NCBI GenBank assembly: GCA_021808445.1
Contig: JAKBBP010000001.1
Location: 1-64,000 of the forward strand
Reading direction: 5' to 3'
DNA from: Pseudomonadota bacterium
GTDB lineage: Bacteria > Pseudomonadota > Gammaproteobacteria > Burkholderiales > Burkholderiaceae_C
Length of the DNA: 64,000 nucleotides
Shown here in pieces: positions 7,270 to 14,404 of the stretch. The notes below the pieces were generated by a model. The model saw only the letters and a list, made by a program, of their open reading frames with translations. It was not told the DNA's origin and did no database searches. Numbering within the stretch: position 1 is the first letter of the stretch; each line of letters starts with the position of its first letter. The translations under genes and the position numbers were made by a program.

Positions 7270-7598
7270 GACGGAGATCCCGTGCCGCTGGAGCGGCGTA
7301 TGGATGGCTGCGCAAAGGGAAAAGGAACCGGTCAATGTAATCGCGCACCCGCCGCGCTTGCCCACGGGGTCGGGAAATATCTGGAGATCTTGACCCAAAG
7401 GCGTGGGCATTTCCCGGGGCATTCCCCGGGGCATTTCCCGATCCCCTGGCGGCCCACCGGAGCCTGAGCGGCCGGCGCCGGGCCTACACTGGCCCGCATG
7501 GAACTGCCGCATTCGCTTGCCCTCTCCAAGGTCTGCCGGCCCGCGCGCGAACCGGACCCGAGCCAGGCCCCGGTCCGTTCTTGTGTCCGGGGCCGTCC
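7270..7598. other. Divergent promoter region, glucosidase / rsuA-like gene
   Basis: This 329-base gap must hold the promoters of both flanking genes. The only conspicuous structure is the three-copy tandem repeat at 7405-7440. No obvious sigma-70 boxes stand out in the GC-rich sequence, and no small gene is supported. Confidence 0.5.
7405..7440. repeat. Three tandem copies of a GGGGCATTTCCC-like unit
   Basis: GGGCATTTCCC, GGGGCATTCCCC and GGGGCATTTCCCG follow one another with a period of about 13 bases. Each unit is itself a near dyad (GGGG-CATT-CCCC). Position in the divergent promoter region suggests a cooperative operator for the glucosidase gene; this is inference. Confidence 0.65.
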
Positions 7599-8315
7599 AT
7601 GAGTCGTCTCGCCCTGGAACGGGTGCTTCAGTCGCAGGGTTTCGGCACCCGCAGGCAATGCCGGCAGTGGATCCTCGCCGGGCATGTGCGCGTGGCGGGC
7701 GTGCCGGTGGACGACCCAGCTCGGATCGTGGACACGCAGGGCCTGCGGTTCCAGGTGCTCGACCAGGAATGGACCTATCGCGAGCATGTCTACCTGGCGC
7801 TGAACAAGCCCGCGGGCTACGAATGTTCCCGCCGGCCGAGCCACCATCCCGGCGTGCTCGGACTGCTGCCCGAGGAGCTGCGAGCCCGCGGGGTCCAGGC
7901 CGTCGGGCGACTGGATCACGATACCACCGGCTTGCTGCTGCTTTCCGACGATGGGGCCTTCATCCATGCGCAGACTTCGCCCCGGCGCAAGGTGCCCAAG
8001 CTCTATGTCGCCACGACCCACGACCCGGTCACGCCCGAACTGGTGGCGACCCTGCTCGCGGGGGTGCGCCTGCACGATGAGCCCGAGGCCCTGGCCGCGG
8101 TGTCCTGCGAGCCGCAGGGCGCGAATCGGCTCGGCATCGTGCTCCAGCAGGGCAAGTACCACCAGGTCAAACGCATGCTGGCGGCCGCCGGAAACCACTG
8201 TGTCGCGTTGCGACGCGTGGCGATCGGGGGCTTGCGCCTGGATGCGCTGAACCTGTCCGAGGGCAACTGGTGCTACCTGGGCGAATCCGAACTGGCGCTG
8301 CTGGCTGGCGCCTGA
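7599..8315 (+). CDS. rsuA: RsuA-family 16S rRNA pseudouridine synthase
   Basis: Converts a uridine of ribosomal RNA to pseudouridine; RsuA acts at position 516 of 16S rRNA. The 238 residues begin with an S4-like RNA-binding domain (RLALERVLQSQGFGTRRQCRQW) followed by the catalytic domain with GRLDHDTTGLLLLSDDG, whose first Asp is the catalytic residue, and KPAGYECSRRPSHHP, typical of RsuA. The ATG at 7599 is preferred over 7581 because the S4 domain begins directly there. RluE or RluF relatives are alternatives, but the S4 start and length favour RsuA. Confidence 0.85.
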   Translation: MSRLALERVLQSQGFGTRRQCRQWILAGHVRVAGVPVDDPARIVDTQGLRFQVLDQEWTYREHVYLALNKPAGYECSRRPSHHPGVLGLLPEELRARGVQAVGRLDHDTTGLLLLSDDGAFIHAQTSPRRKVPKLYVATTHDPVTPELVATLLAGVRLHDEPEALAAVSCEPQGANRLGIVLQQGKYHQVKRMLAAAGNHCVALRRVAIGGLRLDALNLSEGNWCYLGESELALLAGA

Positions 8316-8423
8316 GCCGGCGCGGCCGGCGGGGCGGGGTCGGTTCCGTACGGCGCGCCTGCGAGTGCGTACCATGGGGAGGGACCGGCCCCGACGGGGT
8401 GCGGGAATGGACAGGGAGAGACC

Positions 8424-9203
8424 ATGGATCTGGGCATCGCCGGGCGCAGGGCGCTCGTGTGCGCATCGAGCAAGGGACTGGGCCGCGCCTGCGCGCTGGC
8501 GTTGGCGGCGGAAGGGGTGCACGTGACCGTGACGGCGCGGGGCGCGCAAGCGCTGGCCGAGACCGCTGCGCTCATCCGTGACCGCTACGGGGTCGAGGTG
8601 CGGGAAGTGGTGGGCGACATCACCACGCCCCAGGGACGGGAGGCCGCGCTGGAGGCCGCCGGTCCCATCGACATCCTGGTCAACAACGCTGGCGGGCCGC
8701 CGCCGGGGGATTTCCGCGATTGGCAGCGCGAGGACTGGATTCGCGCGCTGGATGCGAACATGCTGACTCCGATCGAGCTCATCAAGGCCACGGTGGACGG
8801 CATGATGGAGCGAGGCTTCGGGCGCATCGTGAACATCACCTCGGCCGCCGTCAAGGCTCCTATCGATGTCCTGGGCCTGTCCAACGGGGCCCGCAGCGGT
8901 CTGACCGGCTTCGTGGCCGGACTGGCGCGCAAGACCGTGCGACGCAACGTCACCATCAACAACCTCCTGCCCGGCCCGTTCTCCACCGACCGCCTGGCTG
9001 CCACCGCGCGGGGACAGTCCGCGGCGCTGGGAATCCCGGTCGAGGAACTGCTGGCGCGCCGTGCCTCCGAGAATCCTGCCGGACGCTTCGGGGATCCGAA
9101 GGAATTCGGCGCCGCTTGCGCCTTCCTGTGTGCCGCCACCAGCGGCTTTGTCACGGGGCAGAACTTTCTGCTGGATGGCGGCGCCTTTCCCGGCACTCTG
9201 TAG
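8424..9203 (+). CDS. Short-chain dehydrogenase/reductase lacking the catalytic Tyr/Lys
   Basis: A 259-residue SDR-fold protein. Nucleotide-binding features are present (CASSKGLGRACALALAAEG for the Rossmann loop, ILVNNAGGPPPG for the NNAG motif), as is the active-site Ser in IVNITSAAVKAP. Where the Tyr-x-x-x-Lys pair should follow, the sequence reads LSNGARSGLTGF, with neither Tyr nor Lys. The C-terminal TGQNFLLDGGAFPGTL is typical of FabG-like proteins. This pattern is shared by a recognisable subfamily, so it is not a local mutation; function is unknown and may not be ordinary oxidoreduction. Confidence 0.85.
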   Translation: MDLGIAGRRALVCASSKGLGRACALALAAEGVHVTVTARGAQALAETAALIRDRYGVEVREVVGDITTPQGREAALEAAGPIDILVNNAGGPPPGDFRDWQREDWIRALDANMLTPIELIKATVDGMMERGFGRIVNITSAAVKAPIDVLGLSNGARSGLTGFVAGLARKTVRRNVTINNLLPGPFSTDRLAATARGQSAALGIPVEELLARRASENPAGRFGDPKEFGAACAFLCAATSGFVTGQNFLLDGGAFPGTL

Positions 9204-9253
9204 TGCGAAGCGCCTTGCATAATGCCGGATCCGCGTACCGTCCATCCGGCGCC

Positions 9254-10786
9254 ATGCCCCGTCCTCAACGAAGGTCGATCGACTCGCTCATCCTGGGTGC
9301 GTTGCTGGCGTCGCTTCTGCCGGCGGTGATCGTGCTGAGCCTGCCCCCGACAGGGAGCCTGGCGATTTCTCCCGACTCGATCGCCTACCTGACGGTGGCC
9401 GGGCAGATCGCCGCCGGCAAGGGCCTGAGCATGCCGACCTTCGCCCTGTTCGGGCGCGCGACGCAGGCCTTCACCACCTGGCCTCCGTTGTTCCCACTGG
9501 TGTTGGCGTCGGGAGTGGCGCCGATCTGGGTGCAGGCGCTCGCACTGGGTGCGCTGGGGGCGGTGACCTTTGCCCTGTTTGCCGGCACCTTGCGCGTGAC
9601 TCCGCTGGCGGCCTTGCTGGTCGCATGGGCCTGTGCCTTGTCGATGCCCCTGCTGGTGGACGCCAGCTACGTGTGGAGCGAGGTGCTGGCCCTGTTGATG
9701 GCAGCGCTGATGTTGTGGTCCCTGGCGGGCATCGACGACTCCCATGCGTGGTGGCGCTGGGCAATGGGCATGGTGAGTTGTGCGCTGTCGATCTATGCGC
9801 GCTACGCCATGTTCCTGCTGGTGCCCGGTTTGATGCTGGCCTTGTGGATGGCTCCATTGCAGGCGCGCGCGCGCCGCTTGGGCCTGGTGCTGCTCACGCC
9901 AGTCGTGATGGCCGTGTTGTTCACTCCGCTGCTGGTGCATAACCTGGTGCAGGGTCACCATTTCACGGGAGCGGCCCGTCTGGCCTCGGGGCGCGGCCTG
10001 GCAAGCAACCTGAGCGACGCCGTGATGGCCGTGACATCCGCCTTCGCGGTGGCGCGTCCATGGGTGACCCTGTTCGTCGTGGCCAGCGTGGCAGCGCTGG
10101 TCGTGGCGGTGCTCGCATGGCTGGTGCGTCTGCGAGGCGCCGATGCAGGCATGGCCGACAAGCCGGTCGATGCCGCCGCGTGGCTGGCCCGGCTGACACT
10201 GGTGCTCGCCCTGGTGTACGCCGCAGGCATGGTGCTCTTGCGCAGCGTGGTGCGTTTCGATGGACTGGATACGCGTTTGATGAGTCCGGCGGTTTACCTG
10301 CTGGGCGTGGCGATCTGTGCGAGCGCTGTGGCCCATGCGCGCTCCCCGCGCCACGCCGCGTGGGAGCGCGCCGTGCTCATTCTGCCCTTCACAATGCTCA
10401 TGGCGTTGTCCCTGCACCGGGCGGCCGTGCAGGGAGATGAGGCATGGCATGCGTGGCGCAGGACGGGTGCTCCCGAGTGGCCGCGCAAGCCGCTGCTGGT
10501 CTATCTGAACATCCGGCCGATCAGCGTGCCTCCAGTGCATGGCGTGGTGTTGAGTGAACGGCCGATGATGGTGCAATTCCTCACCGGCTGGACGGTACGC
10601 CAGATTCCGCCCGGGCCGTGGAGTGATGCTGAGTTGGGCGACATCGCGACGGCCGCTCGCGCGCTGCTGGTGAGTGACCGCGACAGCGCGGAACTGGCGG
10701 CGCGCCTGCGCCAGCGCCTGCCGCGGGCGAGCTTGCGGCCACTGGCGGGCCGCCAGCTGTTGCAATGGTCAGCGCCTGGAGGGTAG
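9254..10786 (+). CDS. Multi-pass membrane glycosyltransferase-like protein
   Basis: A 510-residue polytopic inner-membrane protein with about ten hydrophobic helices. The first loop, SPDSIAYLTVAGQIAAGKG, resembles the acidic first periplasmic loop of lipid-linked glycosyltransferases (GT-C fold: ArnT or dolichyl-phosphate-mannose transferases), and the C-terminal 100 residues form a soluble domain. This suggests transfer of a sugar from a polyprenyl-phosphate donor outside the membrane. The ATG at 9254 starts directly before the first helix. It lies 4 bases upstream of a HAD phosphatase gene and is probably co-transcribed. No close family name can be given. Confidence 0.65.
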   Translation: MPRPQRRSIDSLILGALLASLLPAVIVLSLPPTGSLAISPDSIAYLTVAGQIAAGKGLSMPTFALFGRATQAFTTWPPLFPLVLASGVAPIWVQALALGALGAVTFALFAGTLRVTPLAALLVAWACALSMPLLVDASYVWSEVLALLMAALMLWSLAGIDDSHAWWRWAMGMVSCALSIYARYAMFLLVPGLMLALWMAPLQARARRLGLVLLTPVVMAVLFTPLLVHNLVQGHHFTGAARLASGRGLASNLSDAVMAVTSAFAVARPWVTLFVVASVAALVVAVLAWLVRLRGADAGMADKPVDAAAWLARLTLVLALVYAAGMVLLRSVVRFDGLDTRLMSPAVYLLGVAICASAVAHARSPRHAAWERAVLILPFTMLMALSLHRAAVQGDEAWHAWRRTGAPEWPRKPLLVYLNIRPISVPPVHGVVLSERPMMVQFLTGWTVRQIPPGPWSDAELGDIATAARALLVSDRDSAELAARLRQRLPRASLRPLAGRQLLQWSAPGG

Positions 10787-10790
10787 CGGT

Positions 10791-11465
10791 ATGCGTGTTG
10801 CACCGATTCGTCCCCTGGGTACGGCGGTCTGGGCGGCCTTCGATTTCGACGGCACCTTGCGCCGTGGGGATTCGCTGGTGGGGTTCCTGCGGGACTTGCT
10901 GGGGCCGGCGAGCCTGGGGGCCGCGCTGGCCTGCGAGGCGCCGTGGCTGGTCGGCTACGCAGCCGGCTGGGTGGGCAACGACGTGGCCAAGCAGCGGCTG
11001 CTGCAACGCTGTCTGCGCGGCATGCCGTTGCCCCAGCTGCAGCAGGCGGCGCAGCGATTCGCGGCGGACAAGCTGCCGCGGGGCTTGCGCGCACCGATGA
11101 TCGAGCGCCTGCGCGCGCATCAGGCCGCGGGGCACCACTGCGTGCTGGTGACGGCCTCGCCCAGGCTGTACACGGCGCCCTGGGCGCACGGCATGGGCTT
11201 TCACGCGGTCATCGCCACGGAACTGGAGTTCGACCCCCAGGGCCTGGCCAGCGGGCGCTTCGACGGCCTCAACTGCTGGGGCCCGGAAAAGGCCCGGCGT
11301 CTGCGCGAGTTGCTGGGGGAGCAGGCGCTGGACTACGCCTACGGCGATACCCGGGGGGACCGGGAAATGCTGGCCATGGCCCGCAGAGGGTGGCTGCTGG
11401 GCCGGGGCAATGGCTGGGGCGAGCGCCTGCCTCCTCTGGAAGGGCCGCCGGAGCCGGCCTGCTAG
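10791..11465 (+). CDS. HAD-superfamily IB phosphatase (SerB-like)
   Basis: A 224-residue cytoplasmic phosphatase. It shows HAD motif I FDFDGTLRRGD (nucleophile and acid Asp), motif II VLVTASPRLY, a Lys in GPEKARRL and motif IV YAYGDTRGDREML. Subclass IB includes phosphoserine phosphatase and the CicA/HAD-IB-hyp1 group; helical residues 25-100 form the cap. GGAGG precedes the ATG at 10791. It follows the membrane glycosyltransferase-like gene by 4 bases, so a substrate linked to envelope lipid or sugar phosphate is possible. Its stop codon overlaps that of the convergent gene in the palindrome CTAG. Confidence 0.85.
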   Translation: MRVAPIRPLGTAVWAAFDFDGTLRRGDSLVGFLRDLLGPASLGAALACEAPWLVGYAAGWVGNDVAKQRLLQRCLRGMPLPQLQQAAQRFAADKLPRGLRAPMIERLRAHQAAGHHCVLVTASPRLYTAPWAHGMGFHAVIATELEFDPQGLASGRFDGLNCWGPEKARRLRELLGEQALDYAYGDTRGDREMLAMARRGWLLGRGNGWGERLPPLEGPPEPAC

Positions 11466-11815
11466 GGGCTGCCCGCGTCGCGGTTCGGCCGATTTTCCTG
11501 CCGGGCCGCGTCCGGCCAGCGACCCTCGCGGGCCGCCTGCAGCAGCATGGAGGCGCTGATGTCGGTCCCTGGCGTACCCCGGCGCCGGGCCCAGGGCCAG
11601 CGGCGCCTGGATGCCAGCAAGACACAGGCCGGTCTGGAGGCGTCGCCGCGAATGCGGAAAAAGGCGAAAAAGCGCTCCAGCAGTTCGCGTGCCTCCGTGC
11701 CACTCAGGCGCAGATCCTGGAGCAGGCGGGTGCCGGGGCCGAGCTGGTGTCCGCGGGGAATCACCGCATGGCGGCAGAGAAATGCGGCGATTTCGTTCCA
11801 AAGGGGGTCGTGCAT
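11462..11815 (-). CDS. Small acyl-carrier-like protein (DUF1493-type)
   Basis: A 117-residue protein whose first half, MHDPLWNEIAAFLCRHAVIP and DLRLSGTEARELLERFFAFF, follows the helix pattern of carrier proteins (D-x-L-x-x-S/G-x-x-A-x-E-L) as in DUF1493. The usual DSL serine is replaced by LSGTEA, so 4'-phosphopantetheine attachment is uncertain. The C-terminal half is basic (RRRWPWARRRG) and of low complexity. The start at 11815 is chosen because the carrier-like part begins there; the frame is open to 11989. Its TAG shares the tetranucleotide CTAG with the convergent HAD gene. Confidence 0.5.
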   Translation of the reverse strand: MHDPLWNEIAAFLCRHAVIPRGHQLGPGTRLLQDLRLSGTEARELLERFFAFFRIRGDASRPACVLLASRRRWPWARRRGTPGTDISASMLLQAAREGRWPDAARQENRPNRDAGSP

Positions 11816-12135
11816 GGGAATGCTCGCATGAAGCATGAGTGACCAAACGCCAGAATGAGCATGCTGGAAAACCATGCATGACCTCGGTGTTATTGCGGAA
11901 TCGCGGGACATTGCGGCCTTGACGGGAAAGCGTAGTATTGGTGGGGACTTGCGTCCGCAGGTGCGCATGGAGTGGCGTGCAGATGTCACGCGGAAATTCT
12001 CCGGAAATCGTGAATCACCTAGAAATCATCGGCGATTAACGGATTCTCTGGGAATGCTTGTATTACCATTTTCAAGAAATGGTTTGCAGGGGGTGCGAAT
12101 ATCGGACTTTTCCCCGTACCGGCACCGAGGTGGCG
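11816..12135. other. AT-richer intergenic region before the TauD-like gene
   Basis: This 320-base stretch is clearly richer in A+T than its neighbours and must contain the promoters for both the reverse carrier-like gene and the forward TauD-like gene. A dyad CCATTT-TCAAG-AAATGG lies at 12066-12082. No protein frame of quality is present. The composition is consistent with a regulatory region or the edge of acquired DNA. Confidence 0.45.
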
Positions 12136-13095
12136 ATGTCTTCCGTATCCTGCTCCTTGAGCATTCCCACGCTGGAAGTCGGCGCCGAGTCGGTGCGCCG
12201 CGCCTTGCAGGCAGCCCGCGTCGCTCCGCAGTCACTGGCCGCGCATCCGGTTCCGCTGCGCGTCGTTCAGCAAGCCGCGCGCGAGGCCATCCGGGAACTG
12301 GCGGCCGCACCCCGCCCCGAGCTCGCGCAGCGCGCATGCCTGGTCCGCTTCGACCCGGGGGCCTGGCCGGCGCTGGACTTCTACCGCTGCGTGCTCGGCT
12401 GCGTGGCCGCACACTGGCTGGGCGCCGGCCAGCCTTACGGCCTGCTCGAGCAGGGGCCGGGAGTGTTCCAGGCGCTCGAGCCTGGAAGTCGCGCCGCGGC
12501 GGGGCAGCAGCCCGGGGTCGAAGGAAGATTCCACACGGAGCTCGCCGCGTTTCGCCCGGCTTTCCAGCCCGAGCTCGTGTCGTTGACCTGCTGTGCGAAC
12601 CGCGTACGGGGCGGGGCTGGCGTGGTCGACGCGGCCGAGGCCTTCGAGGCGCTGACTCCGGCGCTGCGCGAGGTCGCGCAACAGGAGCGCTTTTGCCACG
12701 GGGTGGACGCGGCGCTGGGTGCGGGCTGCGCGGGCAGCAGCGAGGCACGCAGCCTGGTGCGCAAGCTGGAGGGCCAGCCCGAGCAGGGAGTCCTCGCCGC
12801 CGTGGACCTGGCCTGCACGCGCCCGGCACGCGCCGGCGATGCGGCCGCGTTGCGCGTGCTGCAGGAGCTCGACGCGGCCGCTCGGGAGCGTGCCGTGTGG
12901 CTGCAGCTGCAGCCGGGCGACGTGCTGTTCCTGCGCAACCACCGAGTGTTGCACGCATGGCGCGCCCCCCAGGGGGCATGGCGTGCGCTGCGGGTGTACT
13001 GGCGCCAGTCCCTGATCGCACTGGGCAACTTCGCGGGGAGCCCGACGCCGGGCATGTTCAGCGCCGAGCGCGCGCTGCGCCCGCCCGCGCGATAA
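12136..13095 (+). CDS. TauD/clavaminate synthase-like Fe(II)/2-oxoglutarate dioxygenase
   Basis: A 319-residue non-haem iron oxygenase that would couple 2-oxoglutarate decarboxylation to substrate hydroxylation. The metal triad is visible as His133 and Glu135 in GRFHTELAAFRP and distal His273 in FLRNHRVLHAWR; LQPGDVLFLRN is the typical strand before the distal His, and a later Arg in the WRALRVYWRQ stretch would bind 2-oxoglutarate. Glu replaces the usual Asp of HxD, as in clavaminate synthase-like proteins. The ATG at 12136 follows GAGG. It lies beside the sulfolactate gene set, and TauD-like enzymes often release sulfite from sulfonates, but the substrate is not determinable here. Confidence 0.75.
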   Translation: MSSVSCSLSIPTLEVGAESVRRALQAARVAPQSLAAHPVPLRVVQQAAREAIRELAAAPRPELAQRACLVRFDPGAWPALDFYRCVLGCVAAHWLGAGQPYGLLEQGPGVFQALEPGSRAAAGQQPGVEGRFHTELAAFRPAFQPELVSLTCCANRVRGGAGVVDAAEAFEALTPALREVAQQERFCHGVDAALGAGCAGSSEARSLVRKLEGQPEQGVLAAVDLACTRPARAGDAAALRVLQELDAAARERAVWLQLQPGDVLFLRNHRVLHAWRAPQGAWRALRVYWRQSLIALGNFAGSPTPGMFSAERALRPPAR

Positions 13096-13103
13096 GACGA
13101 TAG

Positions 13104-13127
13104 GGCGACAGGGCGACAGGGCGACAG
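13104..13127. repeat. Three tandem copies of GGGCGACA
   Basis: Exactly three 8-bp units lie in the 36-base gap between the stop codons of the convergent TauD-like and GntR genes. The unit is not palindromic and no terminator hairpin accompanies it. Slipped-strand variation in copy number is plausible. Confidence 0.7.
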
Positions 13128-13131
13128 GACG

Positions 13132-13884
13132 CTAGGTTCCGTCGCTCAGCAGATCGACCGCGTACTCGTGGCGATCGGTGTTGACGTAGGAGTGGCGCAG
13201 CTCGACCGCGCGTTCCTTGAAGGAGCGCGCGATGCGCACGACCAGCAGCAGGGGATGGGCGGCCGGCACCCGCAGCAGGTGGGCGCGGGCTGCATCGGCC
13301 TGGGTTGCGCGCACGCGCTCGCGGGTGCGGATCACGTTCACTCCGGCATGCTCCTGGTACAGCTGGTAGACCGTGCTGCGGCGTTCGCGCAGTACGCGCT
13401 CGCTCAGGCGGGGAAACAATTCCACCGGCACGGTGATCTCGTCCACGATCACGGGCTGGTCCTGCAGGCTGAGCAAGTTGGTGTAGCGCCACACCTTGTC
13501 GCCCGGGTGGATGTCCAGCGCCGCCGCGGCGGTCGCGTCGGCCTGGCCGCGCGCGAAGTCGATGAGCTCCACGCTGGGGAATTCGCGCAGCCCGTCCTGG
13601 CGCACGATATGGAAAAAGGAAAAGAAGTACTTGCCGCGCCCATGCGAGGCCACGAAGGTGCCCCGGCCCTGCTGGCGGATCAGCACGTTCTCCGCGCTGA
13701 GTTCGTCGACCGCCTTGCGCACCGTGCCGATGCTCACGGCGAAGCGTTCGCCGAGTTTTTTTTCCGAGGGAATCACCTCGCCCGGCTTCCATTCTCCTGT
13801 GCGCAGGGACTCCAGGATCTTGTGCTTGACCTCCTTGTACAGGTGGTTGCCGAGGGCCTGGCCGGCGTAGAGGGTGTCGCTCAT
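13132..13884 (-). CDS. GntR-family regulator with UTRA domain, probable sulfolactate regulator
   Basis: A 250-residue regulator of the HutC subfamily. Residues 10-75 form the winged helix (LYKEVKHKILESLRTGEW, PSEKKLGERFAVSIGTVRKA, LIRQQGRGTFVASH) and the rest is a UTRA ligand-binding domain (LVVRIARSFKERAVELRHSY). It is divergent from suyA across 204 bases holding a striking CTAG operator. It would repress the suyAB operon until sulfolactate or a derivative binds the UTRA domain. The start at 13884 places the winged helix at the normal distance; the longer frame to 14430 is only antisense to suyA. Confidence 0.9.
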   Translation of the reverse strand: MSDTLYAGQALGNHLYKEVKHKILESLRTGEWKPGEVIPSEKKLGERFAVSIGTVRKAVDELSAENVLIRQQGRGTFVASHGRGKYFFSFFHIVRQDGLREFPSVELIDFARGQADATAAAALDIHPGDKVWRYTNLLSLQDQPVIVDEITVPVELFPRLSERVLRERRSTVYQLYQEHAGVNVIRTRERVRATQADAARAHLLRVPAAHPLLLVVRIARSFKERAVELRHSYVNTDRHEYAVDLLSDGT

Positions 13885-13991
13885 GACGGGCAATGGGACG
13901 GAGGTGCTTGCGAGGGACGGCGGTAGGCAGCGACAGGCGCAGGGTGTCTCGAAATCGGTGCTTCGCATTCTACCCGGCCAGTCCTCCAAGT

Positions 13992-14019
13992 CATCTAGTT
14001 GACCTAGATGATCTAGTTG
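13992..14019. promoter_or_regulatory. Operator with three CTAG half-sites at 9-bp spacing
   Basis: CATCTAG-TTGAC-CTAGATG (13992-14010) is a perfect dyad, and ATCTAGTTG recurs at 13993 and 14011. The rare tetramer CTAG therefore occurs at 13995, 14004 and 14013, exactly 9 bp apart, so two overlapping dyads are formed. Location between the divergent GntR and suyA genes makes it the likely binding site of that regulator. Confidence 0.7.
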
Positions 14020-14088
14020 CCTATGCTGCGGCTTGACAACTGCGGCGCGGCACGAAAGCGCGGCGGTTGATCCCACCCGGAGGAAAAA

Positions 14089-14370
14089 ATGATTCACTTC
14101 GTGCTGCATGATGCAAAGGATTCCGTGGCCGTGGTCGTCGTCGAAGGCGTCAAGGCGGGCATGGACCTCAATGGCTGGATCATGGACGAGGACCGCATGA
14201 CCAGCGTCAAGGCCATCCAGGACATTCCCATCGGTCACAAGGTCGCGCTCAAGGACATGGCCCCCGGCGATACGGTGTGGAAGTACGCCGTGGACATCGG
14301 CAAGGTGGTCGCGCCGATCCGTGCCGGCGAGCACGCCCACGTGCACAACATCAAGACCAAGCGCTGGTAA
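14089..14370 (+). CDS. suyA: (2R)-sulfolactate sulfo-lyase, small subunit
   Basis: Small subunit of the lyase that splits (R)-3-sulfolactate into pyruvate and sulfite. The 93 residues form a SAF domain, equivalent to the N-terminal part of UxaA altronate dehydratase, with [13 protein letters not shown] and the ending [11 protein letters not shown], typical of SuyA. GGAGG lies six bases before the ATG. It is separated from suyB by 34 bases. Altronate dehydratase subunits are the main alternative, but the sulfonate-type transporter, two sulfolactate-type dehydrogenases and a TauE/SafE exporter downstream favour sulfolactate. Confidence 0.82.
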   Translation: MIHFVLHDAKDSVAVVVVEGVKAGMDLNGWIMDEDRMTSVKAIQDIPIGHKVALKDMAPGDTVWKYAVDIGKVVAPIRAGEHAHVHNIKTKRW

Positions 14371-14404
14371 GCCGCCTGGTTCGCAATCGTCCCGGAGATC
14401 TCCC

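Noticed and set aside
7405-7440. Short tandem repeats considered as a CRISPR array
   Set aside because: Units are directly adjacent with no spacers and no cas genes are present.
5440-7467. A 675-codon forward open frame opposite the GH13 glucosidase
   Set aside because: Antisense artefact; the reverse-strand frame has the complete GH13 catalytic triad and the forward translation has no domain.
11816-12135. Possible small RNA in the AT-rich gap before the TauD-like gene
   Set aside because: Only one short dyad and no terminator were found, so a small RNA cannot be supported.
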